Below the pieces are notes generated by a model. That model made no database searches and had not been told where the DNA came from. It saw only the letters and a list, made by a program, of their open reading frames with translations. Shown here piece by piece: positions 1 to 7,625 of a stretch of 22,420 nt of DNA. The stretch's first letter is position 1. Every line of letters starts with the position of its first letter. The stretch is from Nitrospirota bacterium (GTDB lineage: Bacteria > Nitrospirota > Nitrospiria > Nitrospirales > NS-4), in contig VBOK01000065.1 in assembly GCA_005877565.1 (NCBI GenBank), positions 1 to 22,420 on the forward strand, written 5' to 3'. The position numbers and the translations under genes were made by a program.

Positions 1-818
1 ATCGCTTGGGCTTCAACGTCGAAGACCTGCGTCGGTTCCGTCGGGCCATCACCGAGCCGTACGGCATGGTGCTGGTGACAGGCCCCCCCGGCAGCGGCAA
101 AACCACCTCGCTGTACGCCGCGATCAGCGAGATCAACACGCTCGAGAGCAAAGTCATCACGATCGAAGACCCGGTCGAATACCAGCTCGCCGGCGTGGTG
201 CAGATCCCGGTCAATGAGAAAAAGGGGCTGACCTTTGCCCGCGGCCTGCGCTCGATTCTCCGTCACGATCCGGACAAGATCATGGTGGGTGAGATCCGGG
301 ATGCCGAGACCGCGCAGATCGCGATTCAGTCGGCGCTGACGGGCCACCTGGTCTTCACCACTGTCCATGCGAACAACGCCTTCGACGTGATCGGCCGGTT
401 TGTGAACATGGGGATCGAACCGTACAACTTTGTCGCCTCGCTGAACTGCATTCTGGCGCAGCGGCTGGTGCGGACGATCTGCCCCGCCTGCCGGGAAGAG
501 GTGCGGCTGGATCGCGCGCAGGCCGAGGAGTCGGGGCTCAACTACGACCAGTATCGCGAAGTCGTCCTTTCCCAGGGGCGGGGGTGCGAGAATTGCCACG
601 GGACCGGGTATCGGGGTCGTCAATGCATCACGGAGTTCCTGGACCTCACGGATGAGATCAAGGAAATGATCTTGGATCGAAAGCCACCTTCCGAGATCCG
701 CAAGCGCGCGATGTATGCCGGCATGACGAGCCTGCGACAAACCGCCTTGGAGAAGTTACGGCAAGGGGTGACCACGCTGGTTGAAATTAATCGTGTGACC
801 TTCATCGAACAGGCGTGA
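1..818 (+). CDS. Type II secretion / type IV pilus assembly ATPase, C-terminal part (GspE/PilB family)
   Basis: This is the hexameric cytoplasmic ATPase that powers pseudopilus or pilus assembly. The reading frame is open to the left edge (codons from base 3), so the true start lies upstream and only about 271 C-terminal residues of a usual 550-580 are seen. Counting from the TTG at base 6, the Walker A motif GPPGSGKTT is at residues 26-34, the Asp box ITIEDPVEYQ near 51-60, the Walker B segment IMVGEIRDAET near 92-102, and the His box TTVHANN near 117. A four-cysteine zinc site follows (CPAC near 159, CENC near 195), which is typical of GspE/PilB and argues against the retraction ATPase PilT. 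The next gene starts two bases after the stop, which supports an operon with the PilM/N/O/P-like genes. I cannot tell from this fragment whether the machine is a T2SS or a T4P/MSHA-like system. Confidence 0.93.
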   Translation, partial: RLGFNVEDLRRFRRAITEPYGMVLVTGPPGSGKTTSLYAAISEINTLESKVITIEDPVEYQLAGVVQIPVNEKKGLTFARGLRSILRHDPDKIMVGEIRDAETAQIAIQSALTGHLVFTTVHANNAFDVIGRFVNMGIEPYNFVASLNCILAQRLVRTICPACREEVRLDRAQAEESGLNYDQYREVVLSQGRGCENCHGTGYRGRQCITEFLDLTDEIKEMILDRKPPSEIRKRAMYAGMTSLRQTALEKLRQGVTTLVEINRVTFIEQA

Positions 819-819
819 G

Positions 820-2283
820 ATGCTGGGATTCGGCCCGCCGCGGTACAGTTTGAAGCTGGGTCCGCGTCAGGCGGCGTGGGCGGTGCGGTCCACGGACTGG
901 CGAAGACGGACACGCGTGCGGTCCATCGTGGCGGATCTGCCGTCCGGCCTCCTCAGGCCCTCACCGGTCGAGCCCAACATCAGTGACGTTGATGCGCTGA
1001 AATCCCGCCTTCGTGCCTTGATCGGGATACCGGCCGGACGCCAGGCGCCCGGCTGGCAGATCGCGCTGGTCTTGTCGGATCTCTGTGTCCGGACCGTGCT
1101 GCTGAATGTGGACACCTTACCGTCTCGCTTGAGCGAACGGGACGCCCTCATCCGCTGGCGCCTTGAAAAAGAGGCGACCTTTCCGGTGGCGAGTGCCAGA
1201 ATCGTGTCGCAGGTCGTCGGACCTCACACCATGCTGGTGGTGATGATCGGGGAGTCGGTGCTGCGGCAATACGAGACGGTGTGCGGTGACCTGGGGCTGG
1301 TCCCGGTCAGTGTGAACGCGACCAGCTTCCTGCTGCCCAACGTGGCGCGCGCGTCTTCCCCCGTTGAGGAGCCCTCCGGCTGGGTGTCCCTGCTGGACGA
1401 GGGGTTCACGTTCATGATTCACCGGGCCGACCGCCCGGTCTTCGTGCGCACCAAAACTCAATCGTCGCAGATTCTGGGCGATCTCGTGGCATCGTTAGCG
1501 TTCTATGAGGAGACCCATCCGGGGACCCCATTGCGGCGCCTGTATGTGCTCGGCGAAGAGCAGGAGCCGGATGCCATGACGGCGATCTCCAAGGAGCTCG
1601 ATCTGGAGGTGGTCCCCGTGGGACCGATTCTTGCTCAACAGGCCTGGCGTGTGCCGCTCGACGAGGCCACGCCGCCGGGAGCGCTGCCGGCGATCGCGGC
1701 GCTTGCGCCGAGACGAAGACAGGCGATTCCGGCTGTCGATCTCAGCGGCAGCCATTACGCCTACCTGGGTCCTGCCTGTGCCGCGCTGGTATTGGTCTCG
1801 CTGCTCCTGGTCGGATTGATCGTCGGGAATGTCCAAGAAGCCCGTACCATCCGAGCCCAGGCCATGGACGTCGAGCAGGCGCTGGCCCGTGTTCAGGAAC
1901 AAGACCGCCAGGTCCAGCTCCGAGGACAGATGGAAGGGGTGGACCTTTCCGATACGGCGATGGGGCGGCTCACGGCCCAAGTGGTCTTTGCCAACGACCT
2001 GATCGCGAAGCGCGCGTTTTCCTGGACGCGGTTCCTCAGTGATCTGGAAGCGACAGTCCCGCCGCGCGTCTCGATCAACAGCATCCGGCTCGATTTCAAG
2101 GATGCGGTCATCGCGATCGCTGGATCAGCGCTCAGCTTGAAGGATTTGACCACCTTCATCATCAGCTTGGAAGACCATCGGGCGTTTAAGGACGCCCAAC
2201 TACTCCATCACAGGGTCGGAGACAATGACGTTGTGGAGTTCACCTTGACCGTGCGGTACCAGTCCCAAGCCGGGGGATCATGA
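820..2283 (+). CDS. PilM-PilN-like (GspL-like) inner-membrane assembly platform protein
   Basis: This is a bitopic inner-membrane protein of 487 aa. The first ~310 residues look like a PilM/GspL actin-like cytoplasmic domain, with short motifs such as SLKLGPRQAAWAV at the N-terminus and alternating strands. One hydrophobic segment (ACAALVLVSLLLVGLIVGNV, about 319-338) follows, then a heptad-like stretch (about 340-370) and a periplasmic ferredoxin-like PilN/GspL C-terminus (WTRFLSDLEATVPPRVSINS onward). In type IV pilus systems PilM and PilN are usually separate proteins; GspL and MshI combine both parts, as here. Its role would be to couple the ATPase to the periplasmic PilO/PilP-like partners. 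The ATG lies one base after the ATPase stop, and the 3' end overlaps the next gene by four bases (ATGA), so translation is probably coupled. The family call rests on layout and position rather than a strong catalytic motif. Confidence 0.8.
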   Translation: MLGFGPPRYSLKLGPRQAAWAVRSTDWRRRTRVRSIVADLPSGLLRPSPVEPNISDVDALKSRLRALIGIPAGRQAPGWQIALVLSDLCVRTVLLNVDTLPSRLSERDALIRWRLEKEATFPVASARIVSQVVGPHTMLVVMIGESVLRQYETVCGDLGLVPVSVNATSFLLPNVARASSPVEEPSGWVSLLDEGFTFMIHRADRPVFVRTKTQSSQILGDLVASLAFYEETHPGTPLRRLYVLGEEQEPDAMTAISKELDLEVVPVGPILAQQAWRVPLDEATPPGALPAIAALAPRRRQAIPAVDLSGSHYAYLGPACAALVLVSLLLVGLIVGNVQEARTIRAQAMDVEQALARVQEQDRQVQLRGQMEGVDLSDTAMGRLTAQVVFANDLIAKRAFSWTRFLSDLEATVPPRVSINSIRLDFKDAVIAIAGSALSLKDLTTFIISLEDHRAFKDAQLLHHRVGDNDVVEFTLTVRYQSQAGGS

Positions 2284-2864
2284 CTCGCGGATTCCCGATA
2301 GTCCGCCTGTTGCGGCGTACGCCCTATGGCTCCCTCATTCTCTGGATGGCCGTGGCGGGCGTGCTGGGCGCTGCTCTGGTCGTGGTCCGTCTGCTCGTGG
2401 TGGCGCCAGCCCAAGACCGATTTGCCCAGGCCGAAGCCGCGTGGATGGCGGCGAGGCAGCGGGTTGCCCAACGCCTGGAGGCCAAGCAAGCGCGGAAGAA
2501 TCTGACCGTGATCCTGAATGCCTTGCCAGGGCATCGTGATTTCGCGCAGCTTCCGCTCACCATTTCGGAAGTCGCGCGGCGGGATCGGGTCTCCATCCCG
2601 GATCTCTCCTATGCGCTGGAGAAACCCCAGGCAGGGGGTTTCTCCAAGGCGGTGCTGAGAGGATCGGTCTCCGGTCGCTACGAAGACCTCAGGCGTTTTA
2701 TTCATCATCTGGAAACGGCCCACGGCTTCCTGTTCATCGAAGACCTCAACGTCAGTCACCACAGTACGAAGAAGGGCGAGGCCGTCGCGTTTCAGATCAC
2801 CTTAAGCACCTACATCCGAGAGGGGCCGGGTGAGCGCGTGTCCTCTCATGCCTTCTTGCCATGA
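2280..2864 (+). CDS. PilO/GspM-like inner-membrane protein
   Basis: This 194-aa protein has a short cytoplasmic N-terminus, one membrane segment (about residues 18-42, LILWMAVAGVLGAALVVVRL), a periplasmic helical stretch rich in Ala, Arg and Gln (about 45-75), and a C-terminal alpha/beta ferredoxin-like fold (about 85-185) containing the region LSYALEKPQAGGFSKAVLRG and FIHHLETAHGFLFIEDLNV. That is the usual layout of PilO/GspM, which pairs with PilN/GspL in the periplasm. Overlaps of four bases with both the preceding gene (ATGA) and the following gene place it firmly in the operon. Sequence identity in this family is weak, so the name comes from topology and gene order. Confidence 0.75.
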   Translation: MTRGFPIVRLLRRTPYGSLILWMAVAGVLGAALVVVRLLVVAPAQDRFAQAEAAWMAARQRVAQRLEAKQARKNLTVILNALPGHRDFAQLPLTISEVARRDRVSIPDLSYALEKPQAGGFSKAVLRGSVSGRYEDLRRFIHHLETAHGFLFIEDLNVSHHSTKKGEAVAFQITLSTYIREGPGERVSSHAFLP

Positions 2865-3457
2865 CGAGACGCTCCCAATGGCTGCCACTGTTCCTCCTGC
2901 TCGGGATCTGGGCGGGCGTCGCAATCTGGATCATTGCAGCCGCGCCGGAGCCGCAGCGCGTGCCGCTGGCGTATGTCACCGGCAAGGCTGACCGGACAAA
3001 GGCCAGCCGGCCCCAAGCCGGTGCCGGCTTGAAAGTCAATCTCGACCTGCTTGCGGCCGCACAGCGCCGGGCGCAAGAGGCCTTCGTCGCGCCGAAGAAC
3101 ATCTTCGCGCCGCTGCCCACCGAAAAGGTGGCGCCCGCCCACGCCAAACGGCCAGCGCCAGGGTCTCCGACGGCGCCAGCCGTGGCCGCTCCCCCAGTCC
3201 CTCGGCCGCCTTCGCCGGAAGAACTGGCCGCGGAGGCTGCCCGTCAGGAGTTGGCCCAGTTCCGCTATCTCGGGTATCTCAGCCGGGATGGCGGACAGCA
3301 AGCGTTTCTCTCGAAAGGCAAAGAGCTGTACATCGTGCGGAGTGACGAGATGATCGAGCAAAGGGTCCGTGTCAAGACCGTCACGCCGACCAGCGTGACC
3401 CTGCAGGAACCCCGATCTCAGGTGGAACGGACGGTCCCGCTGGTCGAAGGCAAATAA
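2861..3457 (+). CDS. PilP/GspC-like periplasmic connector protein
   Basis: This 198-aa protein has an N-terminal membrane anchor (about residues 8-27, LPLFLLLGIWAGVAIWIIAA), then a Pro/Ala-rich linker (about 85-125) and a small all-beta C-terminal domain (FRYLGYLSRDGGQQAFLSKG to about residue 190). This HR-like domain, which begins with a phrase of the type 'Y-L-G-Y-hydrophilic', is what PilP and GspC use to reach the secretin N-domains. It starts inside the 3' end of the PilO-like gene and ends with TAA at 3455-3457, only three bases from the stop of a gene on the opposite strand. A linker that spans the periplasm fits a connector between the inner-membrane platform and the secretin encoded at 5310. 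Confidence 0.75.
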   Translation: MTRRSQWLPLFLLLGIWAGVAIWIIAAAPEPQRVPLAYVTGKADRTKASRPQAGAGLKVNLDLLAAAQRRAQEAFVAPKNIFAPLPTEKVAPAHAKRPAPGSPTAPAVAAPPVPRPPSPEELAAEAARQELAQFRYLGYLSRDGGQQAFLSKGKELYIVRSDEMIEQRVRVKTVTPTSVTLQEPRSQVERTVPLVEGK

Positions 3458-3460
3458 CCT

Positions 3461-4039
3461 CTAGCCTAAGGAATGGCAGGGCCGCCAGGTGCTGAAGGCG
3501 ACTGCGACGGAGGAGCGGCGGGCTTGCTGTGTCGGTTGTGCCGGAGCGGTCGGTTGTGCCACAGGGACTTGCGGGGTCGAGGCGTTCGGGTGTTGGAACA
3601 CCCAGTCGTTGTAACCGGTTAGTCCGTCAAAGTGTCGGACCACAGGTGGGAAATCTTTCTGCTTGAACGGCTCCGCTTTGCTCTTACTCCTCACGCCCTT
3701 GATGCGGCCGGTGGGATCGCGCACGTACGCCCAGTCGTCGCCGGTAATCGGATCCTTGTACACCTTTCGCAAGGCAGGCTTTGGTTGCTTGGCGAGTTCC
3801 TCTAACGTCAGCGGATAGATCTCACCGGAGAAACCGACGCGCCCTTTCTTCTGCTGGGCTGAATAGACCGCCAACGCGGTTTGGATCTCAATCCCCCGAG
3901 CCAGCAATTCGGCTTCTCGTTCACGCTGCACCACGGCCTTCCACTGTTTGGCCGCGACGGATACGGAGATCCCCATCAATACCACGGCCAACATCACGAG
4001 GAGGTAGGTCACCCCGCGTGCATTGCGAAGAGTGTGCAT
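3461..4039 (-). CDS. Pseudopilin-like protein with non-canonical N-terminus (no Glu at +5)
   Basis: A longer upstream start is possible, but the ATG at 4039 is preferred because it places a prepilin-type N-terminus (HTLRNARG|VTYLLVMLAV) at the front; the extra upstream codons lie inside the signal-peptide region of the divergent gene. After the predicted cleavage glycine the mature protein would begin VTYLL, so the Glu at +5 seen in most major pseudopilins is replaced by Leu. This resembles GspK or the 'RGFTYL' pseudopilin-like proteins. A hydrophobic helix is followed by an amphipathic stretch (WKAVVQREREAELLARG), the segment YPLTLEELAKQPKP, the pilin-like phrase KVYKDPITGDDWAYV, and a low-complexity Pro/Ala/Gln tail. 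The gene is convergent with the PilP-like gene and divergent from the TPR peptidase gene. No clear Shine-Dalgarno sequence is visible. Confidence 0.75.
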   Translation of the reverse strand: MHTLRNARGVTYLLVMLAVVLMGISVSVAAKQWKAVVQREREAELLARGIEIQTALAVYSAQQKKGRVGFSGEIYPLTLEELAKQPKPALRKVYKDPITGDDWAYVRDPTGRIKGVRSKSKAEPFKQKDFPPVVRHFDGLTGYNDWVFQHPNASTPQVPVAQPTAPAQPTQQARRSSVAVAFSTWRPCHSLG

Positions 4040-4094
4040 AGGGATAAGATAATAAGAGAAGTGAACGCCAAAAGCAAAGGTGATATCTTGTACT
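4040..4094. promoter_or_regulatory. Divergent intergenic region, putative promoter for the minus-strand pseudopilin
   Basis: These 55 bases separate two divergent starts. On the minus strand a TTGCTT element is followed 17 bases later by TATTAT (plus-strand ATAATA at 4049-4054), which is a fair sigma70-like pair, but it would start transcription within a few bases of the ATG at 4039. That would mean a nearly leaderless message, so the assignment is tentative. No convincing plus-strand promoter was seen in this stretch. Confidence 0.3.
4076..4083 (+). promoter_or_regulatory. Ribosome binding site deciding the start at 4095
   Basis: AAAGGTGA is a strong Shine-Dalgarno match ending 11 bases before the ATG at 4095. 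It overlaps an alternative GTG start at 4080, which it therefore cannot serve. The ATG at 4095 also gives a cleaner signal peptide. Confidence 0.6.
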
Positions 4095-5201
4095 ATGCAA
4101 CGACTTGTTGTTTTCGCATCCGTTTTCCTCTGGGCCATCTCCGGAGCCGCCGACCAGGGGCTGGCGGAGTCTTCCGGAGCTGCGCTGGGACGGCAAGGAT
4201 GGGAGGCGATTCAGGCCGGTCGAATCCAGGAGGCTGCCGACTTTTTTCATGAGGCCATCGAGTTAAATCCTCAAGATGCTACGTTGTTTCTCGGCGCAGG
4301 TCTCGCTGCTCATCTCCAAGGACAGGAAAAAGAATCGCAGACGGCCCTTCAGCAAGCTTTAAGGCTCAATCCACGTCTGACTGCTGCGGCGCTGTTGCTG
4401 GGCGACATCACCTATCGCATGGGCGATCTGGAGACGGCGGTCAGGACGTATGAGGCGGCCCTCGAGGTTGAACCGAACAACGCGCAAATCCGTGGGCGGT
4501 TGGAGAATTGGCGCAAAGAAGCCGCCTTGCACAACAGATTTCAGCAAAGCCTGAGCCCGCACTTCACCGTGCTCTTTGAAGGGCCGGCGGAGCAACGTCT
4601 CGCAGCGGCCGCAGTGGATGCCCTGGAGGCAGCGTACTGGCGCATCGGGACGACGCTGCTGGCTTACCCATCTGGGATCATTACCGTCGTCTTGTATACC
4701 GATGAACAGTTCCGTGATATTACGCGAAGCCCGGCGTGGGCGGGTGGTGTCTTTGACGGCAAAATTCGAGTCCCGATGCGGGGGGCGCTCAATGACCCCC
4801 GGCAACTGGAAAAGGTCCTGGCGCACGAGTTTACCCATGCGCTGGTCAAGAGTCTGGCGCCGCGTGGAGTCCCGACCTGGGTGGATGAGGGCCTGGCGGT
4901 TGTGTTTGAAATGGGTGATTTAAAGTGGGCCGAGCGGCTGGCCCGGCAGGCACCATTCCTGGTCCCGCTCCCGCGACTTCACGACGGCTTTCTGAGCTTG
5001 CCTGCGGATCAAGTCCCGCTTGCCTATGCCGAAAGCGCGCTGGCTGTGCGGATGCTGATCGAGCGGGGCGGGATTCCTGCGTTGACCGCGTTGCTCCAGG
5101 ATCTGGCTGAAGGCCAGGAGTTTACTCAATCCTTCGAGCGGCGCGTTTTCCTTTCATACCCAGAGTTTTTGACACTCTGGACACGGCGGATGCGAGAATA
5201 G
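4095..5201 (+). CDS. Exported TPR protein with HExxH zinc metallopeptidase domain (peptidase MA-like)
   Basis: A signal peptide (MQRLVVFASVFLWAISGAA) is followed by about three TPR-like repeats (residues ~30-135, with phrases such as AADFFHEAIELNPQD and AVRTYEAALEVEPNN) and then a gluzincin-type peptidase domain. The zinc motif HEFTH lies at residues 244-248, and the third ligand is probably Glu265 in WVDEGLAVVFE, a spacing usual for gluzincins. The later segment AYAESALAVRMLIERGG matches the helical end of the peptidase MA-like family. The product should act in the periplasm or at the envelope. The gene sits between the inner-membrane platform genes and the secretin gene. It could process or quality-control a component or substrate of the system, or use the domain structurally; the sequence does not decide. 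All expected catalytic residues are present. Confidence 0.82.
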   Translation: MQRLVVFASVFLWAISGAADQGLAESSGAALGRQGWEAIQAGRIQEAADFFHEAIELNPQDATLFLGAGLAAHLQGQEKESQTALQQALRLNPRLTAAALLLGDITYRMGDLETAVRTYEAALEVEPNNAQIRGRLENWRKEAALHNRFQQSLSPHFTVLFEGPAEQRLAAAAVDALEAAYWRIGTTLLAYPSGIITVVLYTDEQFRDITRSPAWAGGVFDGKIRVPMRGALNDPRQLEKVLAHEFTHALVKSLAPRGVPTWVDEGLAVVFEMGDLKWAERLARQAPFLVPLPRLHDGFLSLPADQVPLAYAESALAVRMLIERGGIPALTALLQDLAEGQEFTQSFERRVFLSYPEFLTLWTRRMRE

Positions 5202-5309
5202 GGAATTTACCAGAGTTCCCTTGCAGTGTTTTTCTGGTGGACTCTGTTCGCTGCGAGCGCTAATATGGCGTGATATATGGGGGGAGTAGGCAGAAAAGGG
5301 CACTCCTTG
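5202..5309 (+). promoter_or_regulatory. Intergenic region before the secretin gene, possible weak promoter
   Basis: This 108-base gap is the largest inside the secretion locus and less GC-rich than its surroundings. A TAATAT box at 5261-5266 could be a -10 element, but the matching -35 (TGGACT at 5238-5243) is poor. A small GGGAA/TTCCC hairpin near 5202-5220 is too weak to call a terminator. A usable Shine-Dalgarno (AAAAGGG, 5294-5300) lies nine bases before the ATG at 5310. Confidence 0.3.
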
Positions 5310-7625
5310 ATGTACTGGAAGGTTGTCAGCGCGCTGGTGGTCTTAGGCCTGCTGGCCGGGTGCGCCTCTTTCTATACTCCTGACACCACGCTTGCCGACC
5401 GACTCATGCAAGAGGGCAACTGGGAGGGGGCCATGGCGGCCTATCAGGACGCCCTCAAAGACGATCCCTTCAATCCCGCCATTCAGGCCAAGTTGAACGC
5501 CGCCAAAGGCCGGGTCGCGGCGGCGTACCAAGAACGGGGCCGAGCTGCGCTTAAAGAGCGGAATCTCCTGCAGGCGATCGAGGCGTTCAAACGGGCCTTG
5601 AGCCTGGAGCCCTCGAATCAGGAACACCAGTCCGCGCTGGCTCAAGCGCTGCGATTCAAGGAAGCCCAGGACCGGCTGGCAGTCGGGCAGAAGATGCTGA
5701 AGGGGGGTCGGCTGGATGACGCCGCCGAGGCCTTCGAGCGCGCTCTGGAACTGGATCCGGACCTGAAGGCCGCGCAAGACGGCCTGGTCCAGCTCGCCGA
5801 GAAGCAAAAGAGTGTTGCGTTGCCGCTCACCGGCTCCAGGCAACCCATTACGCTCAAATTCCAGAACGCCCGGACCAAGGAGGTGTTCGAAGTCCTGGCT
5901 CGCGCCGGTGGAATCAACATCCTGTTCGATAAGGACATGAGGGACGATCCCATCACGATCTTCGTCAAGGACGCCACGTTCGAAGATGCGCTGCACCTCA
6001 TCCTGACCACGCAGGGCCTCTTCATGCGGCGGCTGGCATACGACACGATCATTGTCATTCCGAGGACGAAGCAGAAGCTGGATCAGTATCAGGATCTCAT
6101 GATCCGCACCTTCTATCTCTCGACCGCAAAAGCCAAAGACATGGTGAATCTGTTGCGGACCATGCTCGAGACCAAGCGGATCTTCGTCAATGAAGATGTC
6201 AACGCGATCGTCATGCGGGACACCCCGGACAAGGTCAAGCTGGCCGAGCGTATCATCCTGGCTAATGATCGGAAGCCGGGCGAGGTCATGTTCGAGATCG
6301 AGGTCCTGGAAGTGGATAAGACCCTGTCCGACAAGTTTGGTGTGAACGTTGCCAAGCAAGCCGGGGCGGCGCTCGTCCCGCCCGGCGCCACGACGTTCCC
6401 GGCTGCCAGTTCGACCACCGATTGGACGTATCAGCAATTGGCGTCCATCGGAACCGGCAGCTACCTTTTCACATTGCCCACCAGCGTGCTGCTGGATTTC
6501 CTCAGGTCGGAAGCCAACACCAAGACTCTGGCCAATCCGCGGGTACGGGTAGTGAGCAACAAACAGGCCAAGATCAACATCGGCGACAAGGTACCCATCC
6601 TGCTGTCCACCACCAGCACGGTTCCCGGCACGGTGCCTGGCACTGTCCCTACCCAATCCACGGTGACCTCGATTGAATTCAAGGACACCGGCGTCAAGCT
6701 CACGGTGGAGCCCGTGATCCATCTGAACCAGGACGTGACCCTCAAGCTCCAGCTCGAGGTGACGCGGCTGGGGGATCTGGTGACCCTTCAGGCCAATCCG
6801 CTGATCCAGCAATTCAGATTCGGGACTCGCACCGCGGAGACCTCGCTCTCGTTGAAGGACGGGGAGAGTGTGGTGCTCGCCGGCCTGATTCAGCCCGAGG
6901 ACCGGACGGTCGTCCAGAAGGTGCGGGGACTGGGCGACATCCCGGTGCTGGGGGAGGTGTTCAAGTCCACCACCCGCGATGTGGTCACCACCGACGTGAT
7001 CCTGACCATCACGCCGCACATCGTCCGGGCCTTGGAACTCCCTTCTGTGGATGATCAGGCCTTCTGGTCAGGAACGGAGGAGGCCTATGGGCTGAAGCAG
7101 CTTTTCCCTGACGCAGGCATAGGCAGGGGGATGTTGGGCGCTGTGCCTGCAAGTCCAGCGCCTGCGCCTTCCGGTGCGCCATCCCCGGCGCCGGAAGCGC
7201 CACGACCGCCCACTCTGGGCGTGCTTTCTTTTCTCCCTCCGGACAGAACGGCAACAGTGGGCGAGGAGATCAGGCTGGATGTGATGCTGACCAACGTCGA
7301 GGACCTTGCCGAAGGCACGCTGACCGTCAGTTACGATCCGAAGGTCTTGGAGTTCCGCCAGGCGTTTGAAGGGGAATTTTTAAAGCGAGAGGGGACGGCC
7401 ACCGTCGTCACGGCTGCGAATCCGTCGACCGGGACGGTGGTCGTCCAGCTCATGCGGGGGGAGGGTGCCAAGGGCGTGAGCGGCGCCGGTGTCCTGGCCA
7501 CGCTGGCGTTTGTCGCGAAAGAGCCCGGTTCTTCGCCGGTGGCGATCCAGACGTCACGGTTGCTGAGCGCGGCGAAGGCGCCGCTTCCGGCCACGGGCGG
7601 GCAGGGCAACGTGAGGGTCCAGTGA
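5310..7625 (+). CDS. Secretin lipoprotein with N-terminal TPRs and C-terminal cohesin-like domain (GspD/PilQ/MshL family)
   Basis: This is the outer-membrane channel of the secretion or pilus machine. The ATG at 5310 is preferred over an in-frame ATG at 5277 because AAAAGGG sits nine bases upstream and the product then begins with a lipoprotein signal ending LLAGC (Cys18). TPR-like repeats cover about residues 28-165 (AFKRALSLEPSNQ, AFERALELDPDLK). The N0/STN-like domain (about 178-245) and N1 domain (about 250-310) precede the secretin core (about 315-595), which contains NPRVRVVSNKQAKINIGDKV and the closing motif GLGDIPVLGEVFKSTT. A Pro/Ala linker leads to a cohesin-like beta domain (about 632-771, with RLDVMLTNVEDLAEGTLTVSYD cut into VSYDPKVLEF-type strands). 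At 771 aa it is longer than most secretins because of the two added modules. It overlaps the next gene by four bases. Confidence 0.92.
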   Translation: MYWKVVSALVVLGLLAGCASFYTPDTTLADRLMQEGNWEGAMAAYQDALKDDPFNPAIQAKLNAAKGRVAAAYQERGRAALKERNLLQAIEAFKRALSLEPSNQEHQSALAQALRFKEAQDRLAVGQKMLKGGRLDDAAEAFERALELDPDLKAAQDGLVQLAEKQKSVALPLTGSRQPITLKFQNARTKEVFEVLARAGGINILFDKDMRDDPITIFVKDATFEDALHLILTTQGLFMRRLAYDTIIVIPRTKQKLDQYQDLMIRTFYLSTAKAKDMVNLLRTMLETKRIFVNEDVNAIVMRDTPDKVKLAERIILANDRKPGEVMFEIEVLEVDKTLSDKFGVNVAKQAGAALVPPGATTFPAASSTTDWTYQQLASIGTGSYLFTLPTSVLLDFLRSEANTKTLANPRVRVVSNKQAKINIGDKVPILLSTTSTVPGTVPGTVPTQSTVTSIEFKDTGVKLTVEPVIHLNQDVTLKLQLEVTRLGDLVTLQANPLIQQFRFGTRTAETSLSLKDGESVVLAGLIQPEDRTVVQKVRGLGDIPVLGEVFKSTTRDVVTTDVILTITPHIVRALELPSVDDQAFWSGTEEAYGLKQLFPDAGIGRGMLGAVPASPAPAPSGAPSPAPEAPRPPTLGVLSFLPPDRTATVGEEIRLDVMLTNVEDLAEGTLTVSYDPKVLEFRQAFEGEFLKREGTATVVTAANPSTGTVVVQLMRGEGAKGVSGAGVLATLAFVAKEPGSSPVAIQTSRLLSAAKAPLPATGGQGNVRVQ

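Noticed and set aside
3881..4252. A plus-strand frame crossing the divergent gap
   Set aside because: It overlaps the prepilin signal on one strand and the TPR gene in another frame, with no domain of its own.
6618..6660. Short internal repeat encoding GTVP three times in the secretin
   Set aside because: It falls in a variable secretin loop, where such short repeats are common; nothing suggests a separate element.
5343..7019. A 558-codon minus-strand frame opposite the secretin
   Set aside because: No recognisable domain, His/Gln/Leu-rich shadow composition, and the plus strand encodes a certain secretin.
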